Shown here: positions 9,988 through 19,864 of the stretch, one piece after another
Layout: every line of letters begins with the position of its first letter
Position numbering within the stretch: position 1 is the first letter of the stretch
From: Muribaculaceae bacterium
GTDB taxonomy: Bacteria; Bacteroidota; Bacteroidia; Bacteroidales; Muribaculaceae
Assembly: GCA_028689665.1 (NCBI GenBank)
Contig: JAQVCR010000008.1
Location: forward strand, 1-64,000
Length of the DNA stretch: 64,000 nt
Reading direction: 5' to 3'
Program-made: the position numbers and the translations under genes
Notes under the pieces: generated by a model
The model's database searches: none
What the model saw: the letters and a program-made list of their open reading frames with translations, nothing else
Told to the model about the DNA's origin: nothing

Positions 9988-12966
9988 TTAGAAATCAAGT
10001 CCAAGTGTCAATGAATAGATTCGTGGACGCGGATACACCGACATATCAATTCCGCTTTGACTCTCTGGATCTACACCTTTATATTTAGTAATCGTGAATA
10101 CATTCTGCACCATTACAGATGCATTAAGACCTAACCATTTAGTTATTCTTCCAAAGTTATAACCTAATTGGATATTGTCCATCTTTAAGAATGACGCATT
10201 TTCTACATAGTAATCGGTCTCGTATTGACGAGACTTAAATCCCGTTGAAAGATAGCTCTTATTCAAGTTATTTAATTGATAGTCGTTATACGACATTGTG
10301 TTCCACGCACCGGTATTCATCGCCATTCCATTATATAGATAGTTTCCTATATTTGCACGCAACGATGTGCTTAGTGTCCATTTCTTATATTGTAACGATG
10401 TGCTGAATCCTAATATCCAATCCGGAGCCGGTGAATGATAATGATAAAGGTCGTCGGAATCTATTTTGCCATCGCCACTCAAGTCGGCATATAATCCTTC
10501 TATTGGTTTACCTGTTGCCTCATCATATATTTGTTTATACACATAGTAGCTATATGGAGCATAGCCTTCTGATAGCACTTGCACATAGTGTGATTCTATT
10601 GCACCTGCCGGGGTATCGGTAGCCGGTGTGCTTTCGGTTAGTTTTAAATTGGTAATACGATTCTTCTGCCATGTAGCATTTGCGCTTACTGTCCAAGTCA
10701 AATCTTTTGTCTGAATGGGTGTCGCACTAATTGACAATTCTACACCGCTACTGCTTACATTACCAACATTAGTCAACATCTGTTTGTCAAAATTTGTTCC
10801 GGCAGCTATTGGAACTGTTGATAGCAAATCTTTTGTTTTGCGATTATAATAATCAAACGACCCTGTGATGCGATTGCTCAAAAATCCAAAATCAAATCCT
10901 GCATTATATGCTTCGGTAGTTTCCCATTTTAAGTCTGAATTATATGCTTGTGGACGATAAGTATTAATTGGAGTGCCATTAAACATATATTGCGCTCCGG
11001 CTTGACTAATTGTGTAAACCGGGATATAGCTGTAATTAGCAATTCCATCTTGTTGTCCTGTTACACCATAGCTTAAACGGATCTTAAAGTCGTTCATTAT
11101 TCCACTTATTGGCTCGTAGAACGATTCTTTAGATAATCTCCACGCCAATGCTATTGAGGGGAATGTTCCCCAACGATTAGTTTCGCTAAAACGAGACGAT
11201 CCATCACGACGCATGGTAGCAGTCAATAAATATTTAGAATCGAATGTAACATTTGCTCTTCCATAATAAGATAGTAACACGTGGCGTTGATCGACGGGCG
11301 AACTTGTACTTTTCACTTCACCTGCGACATTTGTTTCGGTATATTGATCCCATGTATATTTCCAATACTGATAATCATATCCGGCTGTTACATCGACAGT
11401 AGTCTTTATATCTTTAAATTCTTTATTATAATTCAAATATATTGTCAACAATTTGTTATAATTTTTCTGTGGACCATAATGATAGTTTCGTCCGCCTGAG
11501 GTATAATATTGATAAGCATCGGCTGGGACATATACATCTCCACTGCCTTTAGAATAGTCATAGCCCACTGTTCCATGTAGTCTCAATTCGGGAAGAAAAT
11601 GCATGGTGTAATCGACATCGGCATTTGCTATCATTCGATACACATCACTAGTCGAATTATAATTCATTAATGTTCCTAGCGGGTTCCCAACTGCTCCGGT
11701 AATAGGTTCGCCATTAGCATCGGCAGCCTCGTTAAAACCACCATGGAATGTACTATTTGCTGTGTAGACCGGTACTGTCGGATTAAGAGTTGCACCGCCC
11801 CATATTGCATCGGTATTGGCAAATGTGTTTTTGCTCATAGTGCCTTTACCATTAAAGACAAATTTCAAATGATTATCGAAGAACGATGGCGATAACGAAA
11901 CCGTTCCGGTATAGCGCGTGGCATTATCGGTCTTTAATATACCATCTTGATTATAATATCCAAATGATACACGAAAAGGAAAATCTTTTGTGAAACGCCC
12001 TGCGACACTTAGATTATTATCTGTCCCAAATGCTGTTTTATATATTTGATCGTTCCAATCTGTATTGCTCTCGCCTATCAACGATTTTTGATTATCGGTA
12101 CCTTGAGCGTTTACCAAATCAATAAATTCTTGACGCGAAAGCATATCGGCTGTCTTTGTCTTTGTCTGAAATGAATTTGTTGTTGAAAAACTTACTTTTA
12201 TTTTATCACTTCCACTTCCTTTCTTGGTAGTGATGATGATTACGCCATTTGAAGCACGCGAGCCATAAATTGCTGTCGACGACGCATCTTTCAATATTGT
12301 CATTGACTCTATGTCGTTAGGATTGATCAAACTTAAAAAGTTACCACTTCCTGTTACCGAGCCACCTACTTCCATTGGCACTCCGTCAAGTACTACTAAT
12401 GGTTCATTTGAAGCATTTAACGATGCTCCTCCACGTATTCTGATTGTACTTCCTGCTGTTGGCGAGCCTCCGCTATTTACAATTTGTACACCGGCAACTT
12501 TTCCGTTGACAAGCTGCTCGGGCGAAGAAATAAGCCCTTGATTGAAATCTTTCTCACCAATAGATGATACCGACCCGGTCAAATCGTCTTTCTTCTGTGT
12601 TCCATAGCCTATAACGACTACCTCATCAATCACCTTTGTATCGGGATTCATCGTTACTTTAATTCTTCTCGTCGAAGGAATTGTTACAATCTGTTTCTCG
12701 TAACCAATATAAGAAAACTCTATTTTCGATGCTCCACTAGGCACATTCACCGAGAAATTTCCCTCAAAATCGGTTGATGTTCCTACACTGGTTCCCTGCA
12801 CCATTACTGTTACTCCCAATAGTGGCGAAGACGACTCATCGACTACAATACCTGTTACTACACTTGCACCCTTCTGTGCAAATAGGAATGATGGAAAAGT
12901 TATCGCCAATATTAAAGGCAATAAGACCAACATTTGGCATAAAAATACTTTACGCTTACATTTCAT
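9988..12966 (-). CDS. SusC/RagA family TonB-linked outer-membrane protein
   Basis: CarboxypepD_reg-like N-terminus (GIVVDESSSPLLGVTVMVQGTSVGTSTDFEGNFSVNV), plug (VVIGYGTQKKDDLTGSVSSI), SNGVIIITTKKG, C-terminal beta-strand ending YSLTLGLDF. Confidence 0.96.
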   Translation of the reverse strand: MKCKRKVFLCQMLVLLPLILAITFPSFLFAQKGASVVTGIVVDESSSPLLGVTVMVQGTSVGTSTDFEGNFSVNVPSGASKIEFSYIGYEKQIVTIPSTRRIKVTMNPDTKVIDEVVVIGYGTQKKDDLTGSVSSIGEKDFNQGLISSPEQLVNGKVAGVQIVNSGGSPTAGSTIRIRGGASLNASNEPLVVLDGVPMEVGGSVTGSGNFLSLINPNDIESMTILKDASSTAIYGSRASNGVIIITTKKGSGSDKIKVSFSTTNSFQTKTKTADMLSRQEFIDLVNAQGTDNQKSLIGESNTDWNDQIYKTAFGTDNNLSVAGRFTKDFPFRVSFGYYNQDGILKTDNATRYTGTVSLSPSFFDNHLKFVFNGKGTMSKNTFANTDAIWGGATLNPTVPVYTANSTFHGGFNEAADANGEPITGAVGNPLGTLMNYNSTSDVYRMIANADVDYTMHFLPELRLHGTVGYDYSKGSGDVYVPADAYQYYTSGGRNYHYGPQKNYNKLLTIYLNYNKEFKDIKTTVDVTAGYDYQYWKYTWDQYTETNVAGEVKSTSSPVDQRHVLLSYYGRANVTFDSKYLLTATMRRDGSSRFSETNRWGTFPSIALAWRLSKESFYEPISGIMNDFKIRLSYGVTGQQDGIANYSYIPVYTISQAGAQYMFNGTPINTYRPQAYNSDLKWETTEAYNAGFDFGFLSNRITGSFDYYNRKTKDLLSTVPIAAGTNFDKQMLTNVGNVSSSGVELSISATPIQTKDLTWTVSANATWQKNRITNLKLTESTPATDTPAGAIESHYVQVLSEGYAPYSYYVYKQIYDEATGKPIEGLYADLSGDGKIDSDDLYHYHSPAPDWILGFSTSLQYKKWTLSTSLRANIGNYLYNGMAMNTGAWNTMSYNDYQLNNLNKSYLSTGFKSRQYETDYYVENASFLKMDNIQLGYNFGRITKWLGLNASVMVQNVFTITKYKGVDPESQSGIDMSVYPRPRIYSLTLGLDF

Positions 12967-13017
12967 GATTCGATTTGTTTAGTTTTTATGGTTTATATTA
13001 ATTCAATTATGTCCATT

Positions 13018-15555
13018 TTATCGTAACCAGATACCATATAATTTTATAGTGGTATCAGATTTTTCAGGCATTCCCTTTATTCTAATTTCTATTCGCTCTA
13101 TATCGCCTATCTTTAAATCTAGGTTCTCGTCGGGGACAAATTCACGTTTTAAAAATATTGGATATGGTGCGGGTATTAGAGTCGTGCTACATTGTGTAAA
13201 TGCGGATAGACTTATCGGCTTTCTATTATTCTCACGGGTGAAAGGTACATTATAACTTATCCCTAAATTAGAAATTAATACAATTTCGATAGATTCCCTA
13301 TTGCTAAAATCTAAATCTACTATTATTTCAGATTTCTTACTTATATTCTTATAATCTGCCACTATATCACCTACATATTTCGTGATAAATCCTTCTGTTT
13401 CATTACTGTTTGGGCATATTTTGTATTCTATATAGCTTCTTTCTATCGGCTCTTTATCGACATATTTAGTTTTATTTCTTCCTCCGCCTTCCGGAATTAT
13501 TGCTGTCTCTATCCCATTTAGATTATTATCGGCTTTCACTAATACTATTGGCGAATTAGCATCAACTATCGAAGTGGTATAATAACTGGTTACGGCATAA
13601 TCCCATGTAATTGGTGTCCCTTCGGTACCTTGAGGATATGTCGATGCTCCTGAATTATCAAAAACCACTATATTATATTTAAATTTTTCTGCCATTTTTT
13701 CTGTTGGGATTACTGCTTGATAGTCATAACCGCCAATATGTTTCATTGTGTAAAGTACATTGTTATCGTTCCAGAACGATACTTCTTGCGGATACACCAC
13801 AACAGAGTCGGGCAACTCACTGCCAAATACTGTGGCTTTAACTATAAGATTATTGCCTTTTTCTATCACCATCTTGGGAGTATGAATTACTACATTCTTT
13901 ACTTTAGTATTCTCGGGTGCTGCATACTCCCCCATCTTGATGTTTTTATATTGGCTTTGCGCTGTCAAGTCTTTGTTTATATCGACTGATGACAATAAAT
14001 AAACACCCGGATAAACCTTAAAACTGCCTTCTTTAGCCTTCCCTGTATAATTATTTCCTTCGTTTATTCCTTTTATTTTATAATTTTTGCCTAGACGCGG
14101 CAACTCTAACGACATAAGATGTGTGCTATATACAATCTCACCAACTTTTCTACTCAGCGACGGCTTTTCAAAGGGGTCTTTTGTTAGCATAATATCGGGC
14201 ATAACCTCTAGACGCCACGTATTTTGATCTATCTTATCGATAAAATATGCTCCTGTGCCTGAATACTTCACAATTGCAGAACTTCCTACTCCGGCTATCT
14301 CTTTTAATGAATCTATATTAATTGGAAATGAAGTAGTTGTATTTGAATAAAAGAATTTATCACTGCTATTCATTTCACTCAAATTAGATTTATAGCTTAT
14401 CTTAAAATCACCAAAAATAGTATCTTGTGGATATTTTGCAAATTTTTCTCCTCGCTTTACATTTCTTGCTACTTCGGCGGCAATCTTCATTCCTATCGCT
14501 TTGCTTGGCGTATATGCCAAATTTAAATAGTGTGTCTGATACTCGGTATTTGCCCACGCAATATCCATTGGATCGTAAGCAAATTGTGTTATCCATTGAA
14601 AACCTGCCGACCTGAATGTCCGCGCCATTGCTGTGTGCATAAAAGAGTATAAATTATCTGCCGGATCAAATTCATATACAATTCTTGCCTTGTTTTTATA
14701 ATTTGGTATTGTATCGAATGGTATATTATAAAAATCTACAGCAGGAAGATAATTCCCTTTTCTCATTTTTCCAGCCACTAAACCCATAGGATACCATTGA
14801 TATGTAGTCCCTTGAATTTTTGAATCATAAAACGATTCGGTTGCATACATATTATGGCTCACATTATATAATATAGGGGCTTTCAATCCGGTTTTCCTCA
14901 TTGCCTCTACCATACGATTAATATATCTTTTTATTTCTTTCTCACTGCCACTATGGCAAGGCTCGTTATTAATCTCGTATGCAATAATCATATTATCTTT
15001 GCTATAATTTTTGCCTGTGTAGCTATTTTTATGACTCAACAATTGGCTCACATAGCGTTCTTGTGCCTTTATTGCACTCTCTGTGTCATGCACTTTACAT
15101 TTATCATAATGATAGCTGTAGCCTCCCGTATTGATATTTCGCTCGGGATAACCATTACCAAAGTTTGTCTGCGTTGTAATTATAACTCTTATATCTCGTT
15201 TTTCTAATTCTGAGATAAGATAATCAAGTAAATCAAGATGATCATTGTTTATTATATTGCCTATCGAATCAGTTATTTCTACATCCCATATATGAATACG
15301 ATATGCGTTAAATCCTAAGCGTGAAAAGTGATACACATCTTTGTCGATTGCTGCTTTATGATTTTTCCCTAAGGCATCGATTGCTCTATATGCATGAGCA
15401 AATGGCAAGGTGTAATTCACACCATAATATGATACTTCTTGTCTTGTATCATCTCGGCGCATAACGCCCTCTTTATCTACATAGATATTGTATTGCGAGG
15501 CTTCGCAATACCCAAAGATAATAAAACTAATGAGTGCTAAAATTGTTCTGTTCAT
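13018..15555 (-). CDS. GH-A clan (GH5/cellulase-like) glycoside hydrolase
   Basis: Likely start at 15555 (MNRTILALISFIIFGYCEA signal peptide) rather than the longer ORF start at 15621. YGVNYTLPFAHAYRAI...GFNAYRIHIWD, EINNEPCHSG (NEP acid/base motif), RIVYEFDPADN (candidate nucleophile E). Confidence 0.75.
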   Translation of the reverse strand: MNRTILALISFIIFGYCEASQYNIYVDKEGVMRRDDTRQEVSYYGVNYTLPFAHAYRAIDALGKNHKAAIDKDVYHFSRLGFNAYRIHIWDVEITDSIGNIINNDHLDLLDYLISELEKRDIRVIITTQTNFGNGYPERNINTGGYSYHYDKCKVHDTESAIKAQERYVSQLLSHKNSYTGKNYSKDNMIIAYEINNEPCHSGSEKEIKRYINRMVEAMRKTGLKAPILYNVSHNMYATESFYDSKIQGTTYQWYPMGLVAGKMRKGNYLPAVDFYNIPFDTIPNYKNKARIVYEFDPADNLYSFMHTAMARTFRSAGFQWITQFAYDPMDIAWANTEYQTHYLNLAYTPSKAIGMKIAAEVARNVKRGEKFAKYPQDTIFGDFKISYKSNLSEMNSSDKFFYSNTTTSFPINIDSLKEIAGVGSSAIVKYSGTGAYFIDKIDQNTWRLEVMPDIMLTKDPFEKPSLSRKVGEIVYSTHLMSLELPRLGKNYKIKGINEGNNYTGKAKEGSFKVYPGVYLLSSVDINKDLTAQSQYKNIKMGEYAAPENTKVKNVVIHTPKMVIEKGNNLIVKATVFGSELPDSVVVYPQEVSFWNDNNVLYTMKHIGGYDYQAVIPTEKMAEKFKYNIVVFDNSGASTYPQGTEGTPITWDYAVTSYYTTSIVDANSPIVLVKADNNLNGIETAIIPEGGGRNKTKYVDKEPIERSYIEYKICPNSNETEGFITKYVGDIVADYKNISKKSEIIVDLDFSNRESIEIVLISNLGISYNVPFTRENNRKPISLSAFTQCSTTLIPAPYPIFLKREFVPDENLDLKIGDIERIEIRIKGMPEKSDTTIKLYGIWLR

Positions 15556-15670
15556 GGTTAGCTTTTTTAGTGATGCAAATATATAATGAGCATTTTCACT
15601 AGTCAAGCACAAATCGGACAATGTAGGACAATTTTAAGACACACATCGTATATAGCTATATACTAGATAG

Positions 15671-18600
15671 TTATCGTTCCATTTCGTCTAAATATTGTCG
15701 TGGTGTTTTTCCAAATTGAGACTGAAAACACTTTGAAAAATAAGAAGATGAAGAGAAACCAACCATATACATAACCTCTGATATATTAAATTTTCGCTGT
15801 TGCAACAGCATCGACGCTTTCTTCATCCTTATCTGTTTTATATATTCAACAGGAGTTATGCCTATATATTGACGTATCTTGCGATACAATTGTTTTGATG
15901 TTATGCCTAATTGCTCGGCTACAAAATTGACACTTAAATCGGAATCGGCAATATGATCTTCTATCACTTTAATTATTTCGGCCAATAATTTTTCATCTAC
16001 CGACTCTGCCTCGATACTTGAAACAAATGTTATTTCTTCTATCCTTACTTGTGTGCGTATCTCTTCTTTTGAATTGAGCAATTGCCCTACCCTCGATAAT
16101 AATATTGATGGATCAAATGGCTTTGACATAAACACATCGATGCCAATATCTACACTCTTGGCTTCGGTATCTACATCATCTTTCGCTGTGAGCATTATTA
16201 TTGGTATAGTCGAAAGTGAAACATTCTTCTTGATTCTTTTACTCATCTCTATACCATCCATTATTGGCATCATCAAATCTATAATCATCAAATCGGGAAT
16301 ATAGCCGTTACAAACTGCTAATCCTGCTTTGCCATTATTTGCTACAATGCAATTATATCGTTCCGACAAAATATCTTTTAAAAAGTCGGATATAGCCACA
16401 TTATCATCGACTATTAATATCGTCTTTCGTGTCTTATCTATTATCCCTTTTTCGGGCTCTACTTGCTGATTGGGTTCTTGCTCGGCAATTGTAATAGGTA
16501 TAGTTATGGTAAATACTGTGCCTATATCTTCGTTCGACGAGACTGAAATACTGCCTTTGTGCATCTCTAGATAGCTCTTTGCCAGATATAGTCCAATTCC
16601 TGCACCATCGTTATTTCCTTGCGTATTAGTCGATTGATACAAACGTTGAAATATAAATGGTATATCTCCTTGTGGTATGCCTATCCCATCATCTGAAATC
16701 TTTACCTCTAAATAATTCCCATTCTGCAATATAGATAATACTATTGTTGCATTCTCCTTTGAATATTTGCAAGCATTACCTATTATATTAGTAAATACCG
16801 ACTCTAGCTTAACAACATCGGCTTCGGTATATATTTTATTAATCGCCGCATTAAATATGAAATTCTTATCGCTGTGAGTCTCTTTAAACACATCGAAAAT
16901 ACTTCGGCAAAATTCAACTACTTCGACTTTTGAAAATATCAATAGATTATCTCCATTTATGTCGATCCTATTAAATTCTAAAGCTCGATGAATCAACGAA
17001 TTTAATTTTACGGCATTGTTCTGAATCAATTTTAGTTGTTTCTCGGTCGCCTTATCTTTTACCTCACTCAGCATTTTTGCTACCGGCGCAATGATCATTG
17101 ACAATGGAGTTTTCAATTCATGCGATATATTAGTGAAAAATTCCATCCTCGACTTAGCCTGCTCCATTGTTCTATCTCGGTCGAGTCGCTCTAATTTTAG
17201 TCTGTTCTTAACTCTAAAAAAGTTTATAACCCACACTACAAAAGCAATAAACAATACAGCATAAATTAATCGTGCCAATAAAGAATTATACCATGCCGGC
17301 TTTATCTTTATGATAATTTCCTTCTTTATGGTTTCTCCTTTTTCAATAGCATCATATTCTTTTATTACCAACCTATGCACGCCGGCTTCAAGATTTGAAT
17401 ATAATATTCTATTCTGCCCTTCGGATAACAAATTCCACTCTTTATCTACATCTTCTATTTTATACAAATATCTGCCTTTATATCCTTCAGAATAATTTAA
17501 ATCAGAAATCTCTATTATTAGATGATTCTGTGTATGATCTAACTCTATTTTATCTATATCTCGAATACTTCTGTTTGCTATGACAAGAGCCTTATCGTTA
17601 ACGCTTATTGCCGTTATTATTAATTTCCTATTCTTATTTTCGGGGAGCAACGACTGCGATTTTACTTTTATTATTTCATCTACTGTGCCTAGATACACTA
17701 AATCTTCAACACTATCGTAATATATACTCGTATATGCCTTGGTGGGCAATGGCATTAGCTCTACTTTTTTATTTTCAATATTCACTCGCCATACTCCATC
17801 GGCGGTCGATATCCATATATATTCGCCAATCTCGCACATCGCATATATCGTTCCTCCAAACGATTCACTTAGCTTTATTGTCCTTTCTAACTTGCCTAAA
17901 TTATTTAATATGGCTATCCCACCCGAATAACCACACCATAAACAATTATTCTTATCAAGCACCAATGTCGACGGATAACCTTCTACCAAGCTGTTTATAT
18001 CTATTCTTTTATATTTACTTCCGCCGGGAAACATGCGATAAAGTCCACCACCACCCTTATATAATAGCACCCACGCTCCACCATCGGCGGTACTTATCAT
18101 TTGATTTATATAAGCATTTGGCATACCAAATGTTATGTTTATATCGGCTTCGCAAATCCCATCGCTAGTCGAAATTAGCTTCTCTCGATTGATAATAAAG
18201 ACTCCGCCTAAAAATGTTGCTACCCAAATATTATCTTTATCATCTTCAAATATCCTATAAGCCCAATTGGCATTTAATTTATGACTCTTATCTTCGATAA
18301 GGTACTGCTCAAATTGATTTGTATCATAATTATACCTGTTCACACTGCCATCGGTAGCTATCCATAGATTATTATATCTGTCTTCATAAATATCTCTTAT
18401 GCGATTATGCGAAATATAAAATTTCGACTCTTCCATATTATACCATTTTGAGCTACCGGTTGATTGATCATATTTAATCAATCCATTAGAGCCACCAAGC
18501 CAAAGAAAACCTCGTGAATCTTTTAAAATAGAATAAAAATTATTTCCATCTCCTTTTCCGGTCAATTCTGATACCGACATTATCTGAATATCTCCATTAT

Positions 18601-19546
18601 CGGGCATAAAAGACACTCCCGAGTCGGTTCCTGCCCACAAATTGTTATCCTTGTCGACATACACATTCCACACTATATTATTAAGTAATGATGTATATAT
18701 ACGAGAATCGTGTATGTAATGTTTTACTCTGCCCAATGAATAAATAAACAACCCATTATCAGTTCCCAGCACTAAATCATTATCTCCATTTAGCACCAAC
18801 GACTTTATTGTATTGTTTTTAAATTCTTTTATTTCTTCCGCTTTGCTTGAATTATAATCATACCGATATAAATCCCCTTCTGTACCTATCCAGAGACATT
18901 TTCTTAATTTATCTTCAACTATGGAATTTACAAATAGCGTATTTCTCTTACGATCTTTATTAATGTGAATCTGACGTATTAATGTGCTGTTTTTATCCTT
19001 TACTGCTAAGCCATCGTATGTACCTATATACAAGTCTTCACTCTCCGACACTAATAATGAATATATCGTGCGATGGGGCAACCCGTTAACGATAGATTTA
19101 AGCTCTTTTGTTTTTATATTATATTTATATAATCCATTCAATGTCCCTATCCACAAATCCCCTTTTAGCATTGCTAATGCTCGTATATCTTTAGGAAATT
19201 GAATATTATTATTACTTTCTATTATATCTTTTCGATAATTATAGATGCACAGCCCATTATCACTTCCAATATATAAATAATTATCGCCGGTAATAATACA
19301 ATTAATCTGAGTCCCTACACTTGAATCGGACGCATTAACTTTATGATAACTATAACCATCATAATTATATACTCCATGACTCGTCCCCACCCATATTAGT
19401 CCACTATTATCTTGTATTATACAATTAATTACAGTGCTGGCTGTCGCTACTTGAGTATTGAAAAATTTATCATTATATCTACTCCCTGCACATAGACCAC
19501 AGTGAAATAGAACAATTAGCATCAATATTAATTTTCTTAGGAGCAT
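15671..19546 (-). CDS. hybrid two-component system regulator (HTCS): sensor propeller, histidine kinase, receiver and AraC-type HTH
   Basis: Repeated beta-propeller blades (LWIGT.NGLYKY), Y_Y_Y domain, TM segment, FFTNISHELKTPLSMIIAPV (HisKA), GIGIPQGDIPFIFQRLYQ (HATPase), ILIVDDN...IDLMMPIMDG (REC), VGFSSSSYFSKCFQSQFGKTPRQYL (HTH). Confidence 0.97.
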   Translation of the reverse strand: MLLRKLILMLIVLFHCGLCAGSRYNDKFFNTQVATASTVINCIIQDNSGLIWVGTSHGVYNYDGYSYHKVNASDSSVGTQINCIITGDNYLYIGSDNGLCIYNYRKDIIESNNNIQFPKDIRALAMLKGDLWIGTLNGLYKYNIKTKELKSIVNGLPHRTIYSLLVSESEDLYIGTYDGLAVKDKNSTLIRQIHINKDRKRNTLFVNSIVEDKLRKCLWIGTEGDLYRYDYNSSKAEEIKEFKNNTIKSLVLNGDNDLVLGTDNGLFIYSLGRVKHYIHDSRIYTSLLNNIVWNVYVDKDNNLWAGTDSGVSFMPDNGDIQIMSVSELTGKGDGNNFYSILKDSRGFLWLGGSNGLIKYDQSTGSSKWYNMEESKFYISHNRIRDIYEDRYNNLWIATDGSVNRYNYDTNQFEQYLIEDKSHKLNANWAYRIFEDDKDNIWVATFLGGVFIINREKLISTSDGICEADINITFGMPNAYINQMISTADGGAWVLLYKGGGGLYRMFPGGSKYKRIDINSLVEGYPSTLVLDKNNCLWCGYSGGIAILNNLGKLERTIKLSESFGGTIYAMCEIGEYIWISTADGVWRVNIENKKVELMPLPTKAYTSIYYDSVEDLVYLGTVDEIIKVKSQSLLPENKNRKLIITAISVNDKALVIANRSIRDIDKIELDHTQNHLIIEISDLNYSEGYKGRYLYKIEDVDKEWNLLSEGQNRILYSNLEAGVHRLVIKEYDAIEKGETIKKEIIIKIKPAWYNSLLARLIYAVLFIAFVVWVINFFRVKNRLKLERLDRDRTMEQAKSRMEFFTNISHELKTPLSMIIAPVAKMLSEVKDKATEKQLKLIQNNAVKLNSLIHRALEFNRIDINGDNLLIFSKVEVVEFCRSIFDVFKETHSDKNFIFNAAINKIYTEADVVKLESVFTNIIGNACKYSKENATIVLSILQNGNYLEVKISDDGIGIPQGDIPFIFQRLYQSTNTQGNNDGAGIGLYLAKSYLEMHKGSISVSSNEDIGTVFTITIPITIAEQEPNQQVEPEKGIIDKTRKTILIVDDNVAISDFLKDILSERYNCIVANNGKAGLAVCNGYIPDLMIIDLMMPIMDGIEMSKRIKKNVSLSTIPIIMLTAKDDVDTEAKSVDIGIDVFMSKPFDPSILLSRVGQLLNSKEEIRTQVRIEEITFVSSIEAESVDEKLLAEIIKVIEDHIADSDLSVNFVAEQLGITSKQLYRKIRQYIGITPVEYIKQIRMKKASMLLQQRKFNISEVMYMVGFSSSSYFSKCFQSQFGKTPRQYLDEMER

Positions 19547-19636
19547 TAGAAATAGAAGTATAAGGTCAGACTTATAAATTATGATTTACAAATATACAAA
19601 ATGAATCATTCTGTGCAATAAAAAAATAGCACATAA

Positions 19637-19667
19637 AAAAACCTGACAGAATAATTTCCATCAGGCT
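19637..19667 (-). terminator. intrinsic terminator after tRNA-Glu
   Basis: Minus strand reads CCTGATGGAAATTATTCTGTCAGG followed by a T tract. Confidence 0.55.
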
Positions 19668-19674
19668 TAACTTG

Positions 19675-19746
19675 TAGTGAATCCGGGACTCGAACCCGGG
19701 TCTCCACCGTGAGAGGGTGGCGTGCTAACCGCTACACTAAATCACC
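19675..19746 (-). tRNA. tRNA-Glu (anticodon CTC)
   Basis: Minus strand GGTGATTTAGTGTAGCGGTTAGCACGCCACCCTCTCACGGTGGAGACCCGGGTTCGAGTCCCGGATTCACTA; anticodon loop CTCTCAC between CCACC/GGTGG stems; GGTTCGAGTCC T arm. Confidence 0.95.
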
Positions 19747-19864
19747 ATATTGTCCTTTCGACACTGCAAAGGTAATATTTCAATTTTATTCTGACAATAG
19801 TTTTACATCATTTTTTATAAAATAGGTAATTATAATTTCTTTCTAAATTATCTATTTGCAATTA

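Noticed and set aside
17608-18168. 186-aa plus-strand ORF
   Set aside because: Lies entirely antisense within the HTCS gene; low-complexity translation with no recognisable domain. The same applies to the other 60-135 aa ORFs opposite real genes (e.g. 29554-29961, 36615-36998, 23647-23931).
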